A DNA stretch of 31,484 bases, from the NCBI GenBank assembly GCA_947002045.1, contig CAMQJB010000024.1, positions 1 through 31,484 of the forward strand. Reading direction: 5' to 3'. Each line of letters starts with the position of its first letter. The stretch's first letter is position 1. Shown here piece after piece: positions 21,377-30,190 of the stretch. The stretch comes from an uncultured Collinsella sp. (GTDB lineage Bacteria; Actinomycetota; Coriobacteriia; Coriobacteriales; Coriobacteriaceae). Under the pieces are notes generated by a model. The model made no database searches and was not told the DNA's origin. It was given only the letters and a program-made list of their open reading frames with translations. The position numbers were made by a program, and so were the translations under genes.

Positions 21377-23934
21377 CGACAAGAACGCTTGCGCAAGACG
21401 AGGGCAATGCCAAGCACCGCGGCAGCTGCAACCAGCAATCCCAAGACCAGCGTGAGGGTCGAGTCGCCAGCGTGAGGCAGCGAGCCGTCCTTCGGAGTCT
21501 TCTTAGTGGCCGTCGTGACGGTGGTCGTGGTGCTGCTCGACTGGTCGTTGCCGCCCGTCTGGCTGCCACCAGGCTGATCGCCGCCACCCGGCTGCGAAGG
21601 ATTGGTGGGTTTCGTCGGATCCGGAGTACCGGGATCAATCGGATTCTCCGAATTCTCCTTGCGCTGGATCCAAACCTGGCAGCCATAGAACGGGTTGGCG
21701 GTACCAAGGCACAGACCCTGGTTGGTCACCGCAAAGGTGCGCAGACCATGGTTATACGGATCGTTAAAGCCATTGGTCGTCAGCGTCGTAAAGTTCACGC
21801 CGTCCTCGGTCACATACATATCAAAGCCGCGCTCGGCATCGCGCAGGTAGTACATGCACGTAAGCACGCTCTGCAGCTTCTTGAGGTTCTCCTCGCTCAG
21901 CAGCTTATCGAGCGCATCCTGAATATCGCCCGGCAGCTCGGTGCCATAGGCATCCTCGTACTGCTGCTTCAGGCTCTCATAGCTATCGAGCATGTCCTGA
22001 TACTGGTCGGCAAAGGACTTGAAGTACGCGATCTCGCCATCGATCTTCTGGACATAAGCGGCGTCGTCCTCAAAGTCCTGGGACATCGTCGAGGCCTGAT
22101 CGCAAAGATCGCCCGTGGCATCCTCCAGCGCATCGCTTAGATCGCCAAAGCCCTTAGCAACCTCGGTCTTCTCGTCATCGACATCGACGGCCTCGTTTGA
22201 ATCATCAACCTCGGCAGCTTCGTTCGAATCATCGACCTCGACGGCCTCGTTTGAATCATCGTCCGCAAGCGTGTTCACGGGAACGATGGGGTCGTCAGGC
22301 GATTTCTTGTCGAGCAGGTGATCGAGCAGGTCCCTAAGGCGCTGAACCTGAGAGTCCCACTCCTCGGGCGTCATATCGATAATGTCGCCATTGGAGAACT
22401 GGCCGATCGGCTCAAGCAGGCTCGCGGTATCAAAGGTACCGATATACAGCTTGCCGTCGAACTTCTGCATGCGCCAAATGTACTGGTTCTCGTTTCGGCC
22501 AAAGCCCGAAGTCAGGCCGGAAATGCCGCCCTCGGGGAACATGTCGGTGCGATCGCCAACGACGAGCTCCATGTTCTCGTCCTTGTCCATGCGATAGATG
22601 TTAACCGACTGCTCAAGATTGGCATTCACAAACGAGCAGTCAACGCCGCCCATGCTGCTCTTGCCGCCCTCTTCGGTGTTGGATTTGTTGAACAGGATGC
22701 GCTCGAGGGCAATCTCCTCGTCGTTGTATTCACCGATATAGAGGTAGTCGTTGTAGACGATGAGGTTGGCAGCGCCAGAACGGGTACGGGCAGGATCGAT
22801 GCCAAAGCAGTACTTTGCACGGCACTTTGGATCGGTCGCATCCTTATCGCCAACAATGGGAGTCCACGAATAGCTGCCGTCGGCGTTCTTGTCGCCACGA
22901 ACCATGGCAAACGACTGCATGGAATTATCATCGGGAGCGTTCTCGGGCGTACCGGTGCAGATGGTCGCATAGAGATGGCCATTGTACGAAACCATATCCC
23001 AAATGGCGCCACCGTAGATGCTGTCCTGATAGCGAATCGCCGGATAGCCAAACAGCGTCTTCGAGTTAGCAATCTCGGTGAAGCTAGCCTGGCCCTTCGA
23101 AGGGTCAGATGACGTCAGGATTGTCGCCACAAACTCATTGCCCGCTTTACCCACATTGCTGATGACGAGCTGGCCATCATGGACGCACATGCCGCGGATA
23201 CCGGTTGAGATGCCCTGCTTGTAGGCATCGCGGTAATCGTCCACGCTCGAAAGGCCCTGATAGACAACTTTCCACTCATCCGTCTTAGGATCGATCTCGT
23301 ATACAGAAGGCAGACCGCTTTTGCCGCCATTGGTCCTGACGCTGCCGCAGAAATAGAGCTTACCCTTATAGCTCACGGCATTGCGGAACAAAGGACCGAC
23401 GCCGTTGAGCGATTCAGAGAGCAGCAGCTTGGTCTCACCGGTCTTGGTATTGATCTTAACCAAGATGCCGCCGCTGTCCTTGTCGGCCGTGCCGTCCTCC
23501 TTCTGCTGTCCATAGAAGAACGTGCCGTTAAACATGGCCTCCAGCGTCAGGCGCATGGTCTCGGCATCAAAGGAATCGCCCAGCGTGCTGTCCATGAGCG
23601 TAAGCGTGTTGCCCATCGCCGCATAGCAGGTGCCCACATAAAGCCAGTCACCATAGCTCGCAGCCGCCCAAGTGTAGCTCTGGCCGCGATCGCCTTCGTT
23701 GTTGGCCGTATTACCATCGGCACCCGGAACGGCAACGGCACCGTTACCCTGGTAGTCGACGATGCCATCCGGCTGCGACGTTCCTACCGTAGGATGCGAG
23801 AGCTTCTCAAAGGAATACCCATTTCCCGCATTGTAGGTAACGGCACCCGAAGCGTCTTCGGCGTGCGCCGGCAGCGGCGATACCAAGATAGCGGCAAGCG
23901 CTGCCACCAAGCCAAGTGTTCTCACTCGTCTCAT
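21373..23934 (-). CDS. Wall-anchored surface protein with LPHAG sorting signal
   Basis: An 853-aa secreted protein. It starts with a signal peptide (MRRVRTL, hydrophobic core, cleavage near AHA-ED). The body has repeated Tyr/Gly-rich segments such as GDWLYVGTCY, GKLYFCGS, NGHLYATICTG, NDYLYIGEY and GKLYIGTFD, consistent with a beta-propeller. An acidic triple repeat (unit about EVDDSNEAA) and a helical coiled region follow. The C-terminus is a Thr/Gly/Pro-rich spacer, LPHAG at 819-823, a hydrophobic helix and a basic tail RKRSCR, the order of a sortase substrate. ATG 23934 is chosen for its GGGGAGG site and the signal peptide. The function, possibly ligand binding or hydrolysis at the cell surface, is unknown. 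Confidence 0.8.
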   Translation of the reverse strand: MRRVRTLGLVAALAAILVSPLPAHAEDASGAVTYNAGNGYSFEKLSHPTVGTSQPDGIVDYQGNGAVAVPGADGNTANNEGDRGQSYTWAAASYGDWLYVGTCYAAMGNTLTLMDSTLGDSFDAETMRLTLEAMFNGTFFYGQQKEDGTADKDSGGILVKINTKTGETKLLLSESLNGVGPLFRNAVSYKGKLYFCGSVRTNGGKSGLPSVYEIDPKTDEWKVVYQGLSSVDDYRDAYKQGISTGIRGMCVHDGQLVISNVGKAGNEFVATILTSSDPSKGQASFTEIANSKTLFGYPAIRYQDSIYGGAIWDMVSYNGHLYATICTGTPENAPDDNSMQSFAMVRGDKNADGSYSWTPIVGDKDATDPKCRAKYCFGIDPARTRSGAANLIVYNDYLYIGEYNDEEIALERILFNKSNTEEGGKSSMGGVDCSFVNANLEQSVNIYRMDKDENMELVVGDRTDMFPEGGISGLTSGFGRNENQYIWRMQKFDGKLYIGTFDTASLLEPIGQFSNGDIIDMTPEEWDSQVQRLRDLLDHLLDKKSPDDPIVPVNTLADDDSNEAVEVDDSNEAAEVDDSNEAVDVDDEKTEVAKGFGDLSDALEDATGDLCDQASTMSQDFEDDAAYVQKIDGEIAYFKSFADQYQDMLDSYESLKQQYEDAYGTELPGDIQDALDKLLSEENLKKLQSVLTCMYYLRDAERGFDMYVTEDGVNFTTLTTNGFNDPYNHGLRTFAVTNQGLCLGTANPFYGCQVWIQRKENSENPIDPGTPDPTKPTNPSQPGGGDQPGGSQTGGNDQSSSTTTTVTTATKKTPKDGSLPHAGDSTLTLVLGLLVAAAAVLGIALVLRKRSCR
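22176..22262 (-). repeat. In-gene tandem repeat, three 27-bp units
   Basis: Three consecutive near-identical 27-bp units encode acidic nonapeptides of the form EVDDSNEAA/V. They lie between the propeller-like body and the helical region of the surface protein and likely form a flexible acidic linker. Copy number could vary between strains. Confidence 0.75.
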
Positions 23935-24207
23935 AAAGCTATAGCCTCCCCTGACCTTAAGCCCAGTTTTAGCATTTCTCATCTCTGTCCACGTTTAATT
24001 GCGATCTGGGCGCAGCAATAATCAGCGTATAAATATACACCTGTAATTTTTTGGACGGGTTAATAGATGCTCGATTGGTGGCGAATTCCGCGCAAACCGT
24101 CACCAAACTCCACTTTCGCCGCATCTAAAGATTATTTTTTGCGCAAATTTTTGGATACCGATAGTCACAATGGGCAGGAGGCTGGTACCCACCGGAGAGG
24201 GCAACGC
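23935..24207. other. 273-bp intergenic region with a long imperfect stem
   Basis: No gene is seen. AGATGC (24065-24070) and GCATCT (24121-24126), together with TTGGTG (24075-24080) and CACCAA (24101-24106), could form a large bulged stem-loop, followed on the plus strand by TTATTTTTTGCG. On the minus strand TTACAG and GATTAT, 17 bases apart, are a tentative promoter for the surface protein. Confidence 0.35.
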
Positions 24208-24591
24208 CTACATTTTCATAACGTAATAGCCCGCGCCCCTCACCGCCGTCTCGAGTGCGTCGCGATCAACCGGGCGCTTCGAGCGTACGCGTGCCGTGTG
24301 GTCCGCATACGTCACCGTAGCCCACACGCCATCAAGCGTATTGAGGGCATTGGCTACGTTCTGAGCGCAGCCGTCACAGCTCATGCCGCCGATGAGCAGC
24401 TCGTCGCTATAGGGATAGTGCGATGCATCGGTATCCACCACAACAACCTTTTTGGCCCTCTTGCCGCTCGCGCCATCGCTGCAACAACTCTTCCCGTGTG
24501 TCGAAGCGGTAATGCGACGCAGTCCAAAAAACATGCCGACGGCAATGACAGCCAGCACGATGAGATTCGCAGGGTTGAGCAAGTCACTCAT
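24208..24591 (-). CDS. Membrane-tethered heavy-metal-associated (HMA) domain protein
   Basis: A 127-aa protein with one N-terminal membrane helix (about 8-24), a linker containing a CC pair at 36-37, and a C-terminal HMA domain with GMSCDGC (metal-binding Cys 72 and 75). The HMA fold pattern beta-alpha-beta-beta-alpha-beta is visible through VKxx-type strands to GYYVMKM at the C-terminus. Such domains bind Cu(I) or similar soft metals and pass them on; membrane tethering is unusual for CopZ-type chaperones. ATG 24591 has AAAGGGGAA upstream. A CsoR-like operator lies 28 bases further up, which points to copper. No copper ATPase or csoR gene is in the window. Confidence 0.8.
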   Translation of the reverse strand: MSDLLNPANLIVLAVIAVGMFFGLRRITASTHGKSCCSDGASGKRAKKVVVVDTDASHYPYSDELLIGGMSCDGCAQNVANALNTLDGVWATVTYADHTARVRSKRPVDRDALETAVRGAGYYVMKM

Positions 24592-24618
24592 GCGTTCCCC
24601 TTTCAAGTAGCACTATCT

Positions 24619-24639
24619 AGATACCCCCATGGGGTGTCT
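24619..24639 (-). promoter_or_regulatory. CsoR-like operator upstream of the HMA gene
   Basis: AGATACCCC-CAT-GGGGTGTCT is an inverted repeat matching at 8 of 9 positions per arm. The TACCCC-N3-GGGGT core resembles copper-sensing CsoR operators. It lies in the 5' region of the HMA gene. Regulator identity is inferred. Confidence 0.65.
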
Positions 24640-24699
24640 CCATCTTAACCCAAAATCATGTCCGTTCGGTCAATTAGTTTCCCTATTCAAACTTTTTAG

Positions 24700-24727
24700 T
24701 TGACCAAGGCTTACTTTCGTGTATAAG
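24700..24727 (+). promoter_or_regulatory. Promoter of the DUF3793-flavodoxin unit
   Basis: TTGACC (24700-24705) and TATAAG (24722-24727) are 16 bases apart, about 40 bases before the GTG start at 24766, with no competing signal in the region. Confidence 0.6.
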
Positions 24728-24765
24728 TTTTCCTAGGCTAACAGTTTAGATCCGTAAGGAGCGTC

Positions 24766-25469
24766 GTGACTCGAACCATAGACATCCCAACGTTTCAGGC
24801 GGCAGTCGTGCGCAACTGCTCCCCCACGCTCGCGGGCATCAAACCGGCATCGCTCTTTACCTATCCAGGAGTTTATGCCATCAAGACGGTTCAAGCGTAA
24901 CTGCGGCGATCGAGAATCGCCGAGCACGCCTGCTCAACGTTATCGCCCGGTGCAATCACGAGCTTAATCCGTTCGGTATCCATCTGAGCGTTTTGGTCTG
25001 GCGCCCCTGCGGGGCGCTCGTATATGCATATCGGCCCAATAGCCTCGCCACTTACCTTGCTGACCCGCGCGCCAAAACGGCACTCGCCAAGAAGGGCTAC
25101 GACACCGGCAACCTCTCGGCATGTCTTGTGCACCTGGCATCACGCATCACGCTCGCGAGCAATAACGCCGCGGAATGCGCCTGCGGCCAGACTCGATGCG
25201 CACTGGATCAGCAAGTCTGCTGCAACAACGACTGCGCCTGCGAATTTCCACACGAGATTGGCTACTTCCTGGGGTACCCCTGCGACGACGTATACGAGTT
25301 CATCGCCCAGCGTGGCGAGAACTACAAGATCTTTGGAGCCTGGAAGGTCTATACGAATGTCGAGCAGGCACTTGCGACGTTTGATGCGTACCGTGCCTGC
25401 ACCCAACACCTCACCTTTATCTATCAGCAGGGCTGCAGCTTGGCGCACCTTGCCCAGGCGACCCGATAG
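24766..25469 (+). pseudogene. DUF3793 family gene broken by a single frameshift
   Basis: GTG 24766 (with AAGGAG upstream) starts a 44-residue frame containing VVRNCSPTLAGIKPASLFTYP, the conserved start of DUF3793 proteins, but it ends at TAA 24898-24900. The rest of the family sequence continues in the next frame to TAG 25467-25469: ALVYAYRP, LADPRAKTALAKKGY, EFPHEIGYFLGYPCDDV and FGAWKVY are all diagnostic. Restoring one base near 24885-24897 would give about 234 residues. A cysteine-rich insert (CACG...CALDQQVCCNNDCAC) precedes EFPHEIGYFLGYP and could bind metal. DUF3793 genes often lie beside flavodoxin or iron-uptake genes, and a flavodoxin follows here. A sequencing error is possible, as is decay. 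Confidence 0.8.
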
Positions 25470-25515
25470 AACGTACAAACCGCGGCCGCACGCCGCACAA
25501 CCGAAAGGACTCAAC

Positions 25516-25935
25516 ATGAGCAAGATCGCCGTCGTCTATTGGAGCGGCACGGGCAACACCGAGGCCATGGCAAACCTCGTTGCCGAGGGCACCACGTCCG
25601 CGGGCGCCGAGGCCGAAGTCATCCCCTGCGCCGACTTCTCTGCCGGCAGGGCCGCCGATTATGATGCCTTCGCCTTCGGTTGCCCCGCCATGGGCTCCGA
25701 GGAGCTTGAATACGATGAGTTCCAACCGATGTGGGACGAAGTCAAGGAGACCCTCGGCGACAAGAAGGTCGTCCTCTTTGGCTCTTATTCGTGGGCCGAA
25801 GGCGAATGGATGGACAATTGGAAGGCGGACGCCGATGAGGCAGGCGTCAACGTGGTCGACTCCGTCATCTGTTACGACGCCCCCGACGATGAGGGCGAGG
25901 CGGCCTGCCGCGCCCTTGGAGCCGAGCTCGCCTAG
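25516..25935 (+). CDS. Flavodoxin
   Basis: A 139-aa short-chain flavodoxin, an FMN electron carrier that can replace ferredoxin. The FMN phosphate loop is WSGTGNTEAMA at about 9-19; the flavin-flanking loops are GCPAMGSEELEYDEFQPM and FGSYSWAEGEWMDNW, with the aromatic residues that sandwich the isoalloxazine. It is acidic, as expected. The ATG has GAAAGGA upstream. It follows the DUF3793 gene by 46 bases on the same strand, a common pairing in clostridia and Coriobacteria. A bidirectional terminator comes afterwards. Confidence 0.92.
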   Translation: MSKIAVVYWSGTGNTEAMANLVAEGTTSAGAEAEVIPCADFSAGRAADYDAFAFGCPAMGSEELEYDEFQPMWDEVKETLGDKKVVLFGSYSWAEGEWMDNWKADADEAGVNVVDSVICYDAPDDEGEAACRALGAELA

Positions 25936-25992
25936 CGGCAATGAGCTCCGCCCGTAACGCGCTCTGCGCCAAAACACATTCGTGTCCCAACA

Positions 25993-26027
25993 AAAACGGG
26001 AGCCGGATCACATCCAGCTCCCGTTTT
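25993..26027. terminator. Bidirectional terminator between flavodoxin and ABC transporter
   Basis: AAAACGGGAGC-C-GGAT (25993-26008) pairs with ATCC-A-GCTCCCGTTTT (26012-26027) around a 3-base loop. Both outer ends are A/T tracts, so it can act in both directions between convergent genes. Confidence 0.88.
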
Positions 26028-26052
26028 CTGCTATGTCAGTCATATAAAGCAG

Positions 26053-26805
<753 letters not shown>

Positions 26806-26817
26806 GATAGAACCTCC

Positions 26818-28155
26818 TTACAGACCAGCGATATGGTCGGCGGGCGTCGCGACAACCTGTCCGGCGCTCTTGGTGGGACGCTTCTTTTTGGTTTCGGCCG
26901 TACCCAGCAGCCTCGCCTCGAGACCGCTCACCAAGCGCGCAAGCGGCAGGGTAATGACCAGATAGAACAGGGCGGCAACCACATACGGCGTAATGGAGCC
27001 CGTCGTTGCCACGATGGTGCGGGCGTTCATGACGATCTCGACCACGCCCACGGCGGCGAGCAGCGACGTATCCTTGTAGAGCAGGATAAACTCGCTGGTC
27101 AGCGTAGGCAGGACATTGCGGAACGTCTGCGGAATCATAACGTAGAGCAGCGTCTGGAAGGCATTCATGCCCAGCGAGCGAGCAGCCTCGTTTTGACCCT
27201 TGGGGATCGACTGAATACCGGCGCGGAAGATCTCGCACAGGTACGCAGACGAGTTCATGGCCATGACGATAACGCCCAAGACGTAGTCGTCAACCTTGAC
27301 ACCGGCAAGCGGCAGGCCAAAGAACGCGATATAGATCTGCAGGAATGCCGGCGTGCCGCGGATGATATTCACGTAGATGCCGGCAAGGCAGCGCAAGATG
27401 CGCGATTTGGAGATGCGCATGAGCGACAGGGCAAAGCCAAAGGGGATCGCCAGCGGAAACGCCACAAGCACGATCGAGAGCGACATAAGGAAGCCCTTAA
27501 AGACGATCGGCAGACTCTGGACCAAAATGACCGGGTTCAAGAACAGGCGCAGGAACATATTGGAGTTCCATGCCTCGACCCACGGCTGTTCCTTAAGATC
27601 GGCCAGGAAGTTGTCAAAGGCCGTCACGCCTTTGATCTCGACGGAAGGAATCTTGGAAATCTTCTTGGTCGAACCGTCGGCAAGCGTATAGGTTCCGCTA
27701 AAGGCCTCATCGCCGCCCTCGACGGGAAACGTCACGCCGTAAACCTCGACACGGAAAAAGCCGCCGGCAGGCGCCGTCTCGCCAAAGTCGATCTTGAGCG
27801 TCTGGCCGTCAGCCTTGCACGTGGGCTTCATGGGCGTACGATCCATGAGGTCCTCGCCCGAGAGCATCGTCAATCGCGTGTCATCGGTACCAAACGTCGT
27901 GCCGTCGACAAACGTCAGCGAAAGACCGCTCAGCTCCTCGTCGGCATCGGCCTGAACCTCCCAGGTAATGCGCGTCTCAGTGCCGCCGACCACAGCGCTG
28001 CCCGAACCGGTATTGGGACGCGCGGTGATCTTTGCGGTCTCGAGCGCCTGGGCGGTCGAAGGCGCGGCTGTCCCCGCGCACAACAAAGCGAGCGCCACAG
28101 CTAGGGCGCAGGCTAGTTTTTGGAGCATCGAGGGCAGCGGAAAACGCCGACCCAT
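26818..28155 (-). CDS. Amino-acid ABC permease with an N-terminal extracytoplasmic domain
   Basis: A 445-aa fusion. Residues 1-38 form a signal-like hydrophobic segment. Residues about 40-180 are a predicted beta-rich extracytoplasmic domain (strands such as TRITWEVQAD, LSLTFVDG, FFRVEVYGVTFPVEGG) that I do not recognise and that is not a periplasmic binding protein. The rest is a HisM/GlnP-type permease with about five helices and the ATPase-contact EAA loop NEAARSLGMNAFQTLLYVMIPQ. Ordinary permeases of this family are about 220 aa. ATG 28155 is used because AAGGGG precedes it, though the spacing is short. It lies between the binding protein and ATPase genes. Confidence 0.88.
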   Translation of the reverse strand: MGRRFPLPSMLQKLACALAVALALLCAGTAAPSTAQALETAKITARPNTGSGSAVVGGTETRITWEVQADADEELSGLSLTFVDGTTFGTDDTRLTMLSGEDLMDRTPMKPTCKADGQTLKIDFGETAPAGGFFRVEVYGVTFPVEGGDEAFSGTYTLADGSTKKISKIPSVEIKGVTAFDNFLADLKEQPWVEAWNSNMFLRLFLNPVILVQSLPIVFKGFLMSLSIVLVAFPLAIPFGFALSLMRISKSRILRCLAGIYVNIIRGTPAFLQIYIAFFGLPLAGVKVDDYVLGVIVMAMNSSAYLCEIFRAGIQSIPKGQNEAARSLGMNAFQTLLYVMIPQTFRNVLPTLTSEFILLYKDTSLLAAVGVVEIVMNARTIVATTGSITPYVVAALFYLVITLPLARLVSGLEARLLGTAETKKKRPTKSAGQVVATPADHIAGL

Positions 28156-28214
28156 GGCCCCTTCGTTCAATCGAGACAAGGTGGCTCCTATCGTAGAAGT
28201 TGCCGGCAAAACGA

Positions 28215-28275
28215 GACGGAAACGCTCTCCGTCGAGAGAAGCGCAAAGGCCCTCTCCGCAAAACGGAAAGGGCCT
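28215..28275 (-). terminator. Attenuating hairpins between binding protein and permease
   Basis: AGGCCCT-C-TCCG (28247-28258) pairs with CGGA-A-AGGGCCT (28264-28275), followed on the minus strand by TTTGCGC. A second stem GACGGA/TCCGTC lies at 28215-28233. The placement suggests partial termination or RNA protection that keeps the binding protein more abundant than the permease. Confidence 0.7.
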
Positions 28276-28295
28276 ACGCGCAATCAAGCATCTAT

Positions 28296-29156
28296 TTACT
28301 TGATGTTGTACTTAGCCATGAGGGCGTCAACGGTACCGTCGTCGGTCAGGTCCTTGATGGCCTGGTTGATGTCGTTCTTGAGCTTGGTGTTGCCCTGGTT
28401 GATGGCGATGGCGTACTCCTCGCCGGTGCTGACCTGCTTGATGGTCTGGCAGGTGTTGAACTGCTCGGCGGTCAGCTGGCTGGCAACGGAGCGGTTGGTC
28501 ACCACGGCGTCACCCTTGTCGGACTGCAGTGCGCTGAAGCACTCGGTGGCGTCCTTGTAGGGGACGATCTTGGCCTTGGGGAAGTTCTCCTGGGCAAAGG
28601 CCTCGGCGGTCGAGCCAGACTGGACGATGATGGTGGCGTCGGCGTTGTTGAGTTTCTCGCTGTAGTTGTCGGCCGTGATGTCGGTGTTATCGACCTTGGT
28701 CACGATAGCCTGATCGTCCATGTAGTAGGAATCGGAGAAAGTGACTTCCTTCTCACGCTCGGGCGTGTCGGTGATAGCCGCGATGGAGACGTCATACTTG
28801 GCGCCCGAAGCGACGCCCGGAACCAGCGTGTCAAAGTCATTGTTGACGTACTCGACATCCAGGCCCAGCTTGTCGCCGATAGCCTTGATAAGCTCAAGGT
28901 CAAAGCCCTGATAATCGCCGTTGTCGTCCTTGTACTCAAACGGAGCGTACTCGGCAGAGGTGCCGACGGTCAGCGTACCGTCCTTGACGAGCGCGTACTC
29001 CTTGGAGCCGTCGACCTTCTCGACCTTAGCGTCGTCAGAGCTGCTGGAACCGGCATTAGAACCAGAGGTGGCGTTGGACGAGCCGCAGCCCGTCAGTGCG
29101 AGGGCGAGCGCCATGGCGCCCGTGGCGGCAAATGCGCCAATCTTCTTGAGCTTCAT
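28296..29156 (-). CDS. Amino-acid ABC transporter substrate-binding lipoprotein
   Basis: A 286-aa family 3 solute-binding protein. The N-terminus is a lipoprotein signal with lipobox LTGC (Cys 24), then a Ser/Gly/Asn-rich tether. The mature part has LTVGTSAEYAPFEYKDDNGDYQGFDLELIKAIGDKLG, the standard family signature, and conserved DVSIAAITDTPEREK. The ATG at 29156 has AAGGAG upstream; upstream in-frame residues lack a binding site. It is the first gene of the operon and has its own strong promoter. Likely ligands are polar amino acids (glutamine, cystine, arginine); none can be singled out. Confidence 0.92.
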   Translation of the reverse strand: MKLKKIGAFAATGAMALALALTGCGSSNATSGSNAGSSSSDDAKVEKVDGSKEYALVKDGTLTVGTSAEYAPFEYKDDNGDYQGFDLELIKAIGDKLGLDVEYVNNDFDTLVPGVASGAKYDVSIAAITDTPEREKEVTFSDSYYMDDQAIVTKVDNTDITADNYSEKLNNADATIIVQSGSTAEAFAQENFPKAKIVPYKDATECFSALQSDKGDAVVTNRSVASQLTAEQFNTCQTIKQVSTGEEYAIAINQGNTKLKNDINQAIKDLTDDGTVDALMAKYNIK

Positions 29157-29213
29157 AATCAGTCTCCTTCCGGTGACCCCGTTTGATTCAGAGGTCTGCA
29201 AAAACTGAGGGTT

Positions 29214-29257
29214 ATTATGCACCCGCTTGGAAGAATCTGCAATCAGAAAACTGATTG
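29214..29257 (-). promoter_or_regulatory. Promoter of the amino-acid ABC operon with palindrome at -35
   Basis: On the minus strand TTGCAG (plus 29237-29242) and CATAAT (plus 29214-29219) are 17 bases apart. A perfect palindrome CAATCAG-AAAA-CTGATTG (29240-29257) overlaps the -35 box and may be an operator. There is no T-tract, so a terminator for nfo is less likely. Confidence 0.65.
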
Positions 29258-29303
29258 AAACAAACCCATAACGTGAATGGAGCACTCCACTTTATGTCAG
29301 CCA

Positions 29304-30170
29304 TTACTGCTGCAACGACCTTAACAGGTTGATTTCAGCCGCATAACCTGCAAGTTCGTTCGGTGTCTCCAAAATAAATGGCAATTCACGCAAGCGGTCA
29401 TTCGATACAATATTTTGCATAACCTGCATACCGCCGCCAAACTCTTCACTACCCAGATAGCCTTTACCGATGCGTTCGTGGCGGTCCTTATGGGCGCCGC
29501 AAGGGTTCTTCGAATCGTTGATATGTACGGCATGCAAGCGGTCGATACCAACCACGCGGTCGAACTCGTCGAGCACACCATCAAGATCGTGGACGATGTC
29601 GTAGCCGGCGTCATTCACATGGCAGGTGTCCAAGCAAACGCCCAACTTGGCCGACAGCTCGGGGCGCTTGTCGGCAACGCCCTCAATGATGAGTGCCAGC
29701 TCCTCAAAGCTGCGGCCCACCTCGGTGCCCTTGCCGGCCATGGTCTCGAGCAGCACCGTCGTCTGCTGGCCCTCAAACATCACCTGGCACAGGGTGTCGA
29801 CGATCATCCGAATGCCGGCGTCGGGGCCCTGCCCCACATGCGCACCGGGATGGAAGTTGTAGTAGTTGCCGGGCAGCGCTTCCATGCGCCGCAGGTCCTC
29901 TGCCATGGCCTCCAAGGCAAACTCGCGCGCCCGCTCTTTGGCAGAACAGGGGTTGTAGGTATAGGGGGCATGCGCCACGAGCGGGCCAAAATCATTTTGC
30001 ACCATAAGGTCACGCAGGGCCGCCACATCATCCATGTCAAGGTCCTTCGCCTTGCCGCCGCGCGGGTTGCGCGTAAAGAATGCAAAGGTATTGGCGCCAA
30101 TGGATAGCGCCGTCTCCCCCATCGCCCGATAGCCCTTCGTCGTCGAAAGATGACACCCAATCGTCAGCAT
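29304..30170 (-). CDS. nfo: Endonuclease IV (AP endonuclease)
   Basis: A 288-aa TIM-barrel enzyme that cuts DNA 5' of abasic sites in base excision repair. Zinc-binding motifs are in order: GCHLS near the N-terminus, VAHAPYTYNPCS, YNFHPGAHVGQG, VLLETMAG, GVCLDTCHVNDAGYD and HINDSKNPCGAHKDRHERIGKG. Length and motif spacing match Nfo. The ATG has GAGGGGGAG upstream. It is apparently monocistronic; a large inverted-repeat hairpin lies directly upstream. No SOS box was seen near it. Confidence 0.95.
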   Translation of the reverse strand: MLTIGCHLSTTKGYRAMGETALSIGANTFAFFTRNPRGGKAKDLDMDDVAALRDLMVQNDFGPLVAHAPYTYNPCSAKERAREFALEAMAEDLRRMEALPGNYYNFHPGAHVGQGPDAGIRMIVDTLCQVMFEGQQTTVLLETMAGKGTEVGRSFEELALIIEGVADKRPELSAKLGVCLDTCHVNDAGYDIVHDLDGVLDEFDRVVGIDRLHAVHINDSKNPCGAHKDRHERIGKGYLGSEEFGGGMQVMQNIVSNDRLRELPFILETPNELAGYAAEINLLRSLQQ

Positions 30171-30190
30171 CTCCAGCTCCCCCTCATCAA

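Noticed and set aside
24885..24920. Programmed -1 frameshift in the DUF3793 gene
   Set aside because: A stem-loop follows the stop, but there is no X-XXY-YYZ slippery heptamer in the correct frame, so mutation or an error is more likely.
26833..28104. A 423-residue open frame opposite the permease
   Set aside because: The composition is Arg/Asp/Gly/His-rich, typical of an antisense frame, with no start signal.
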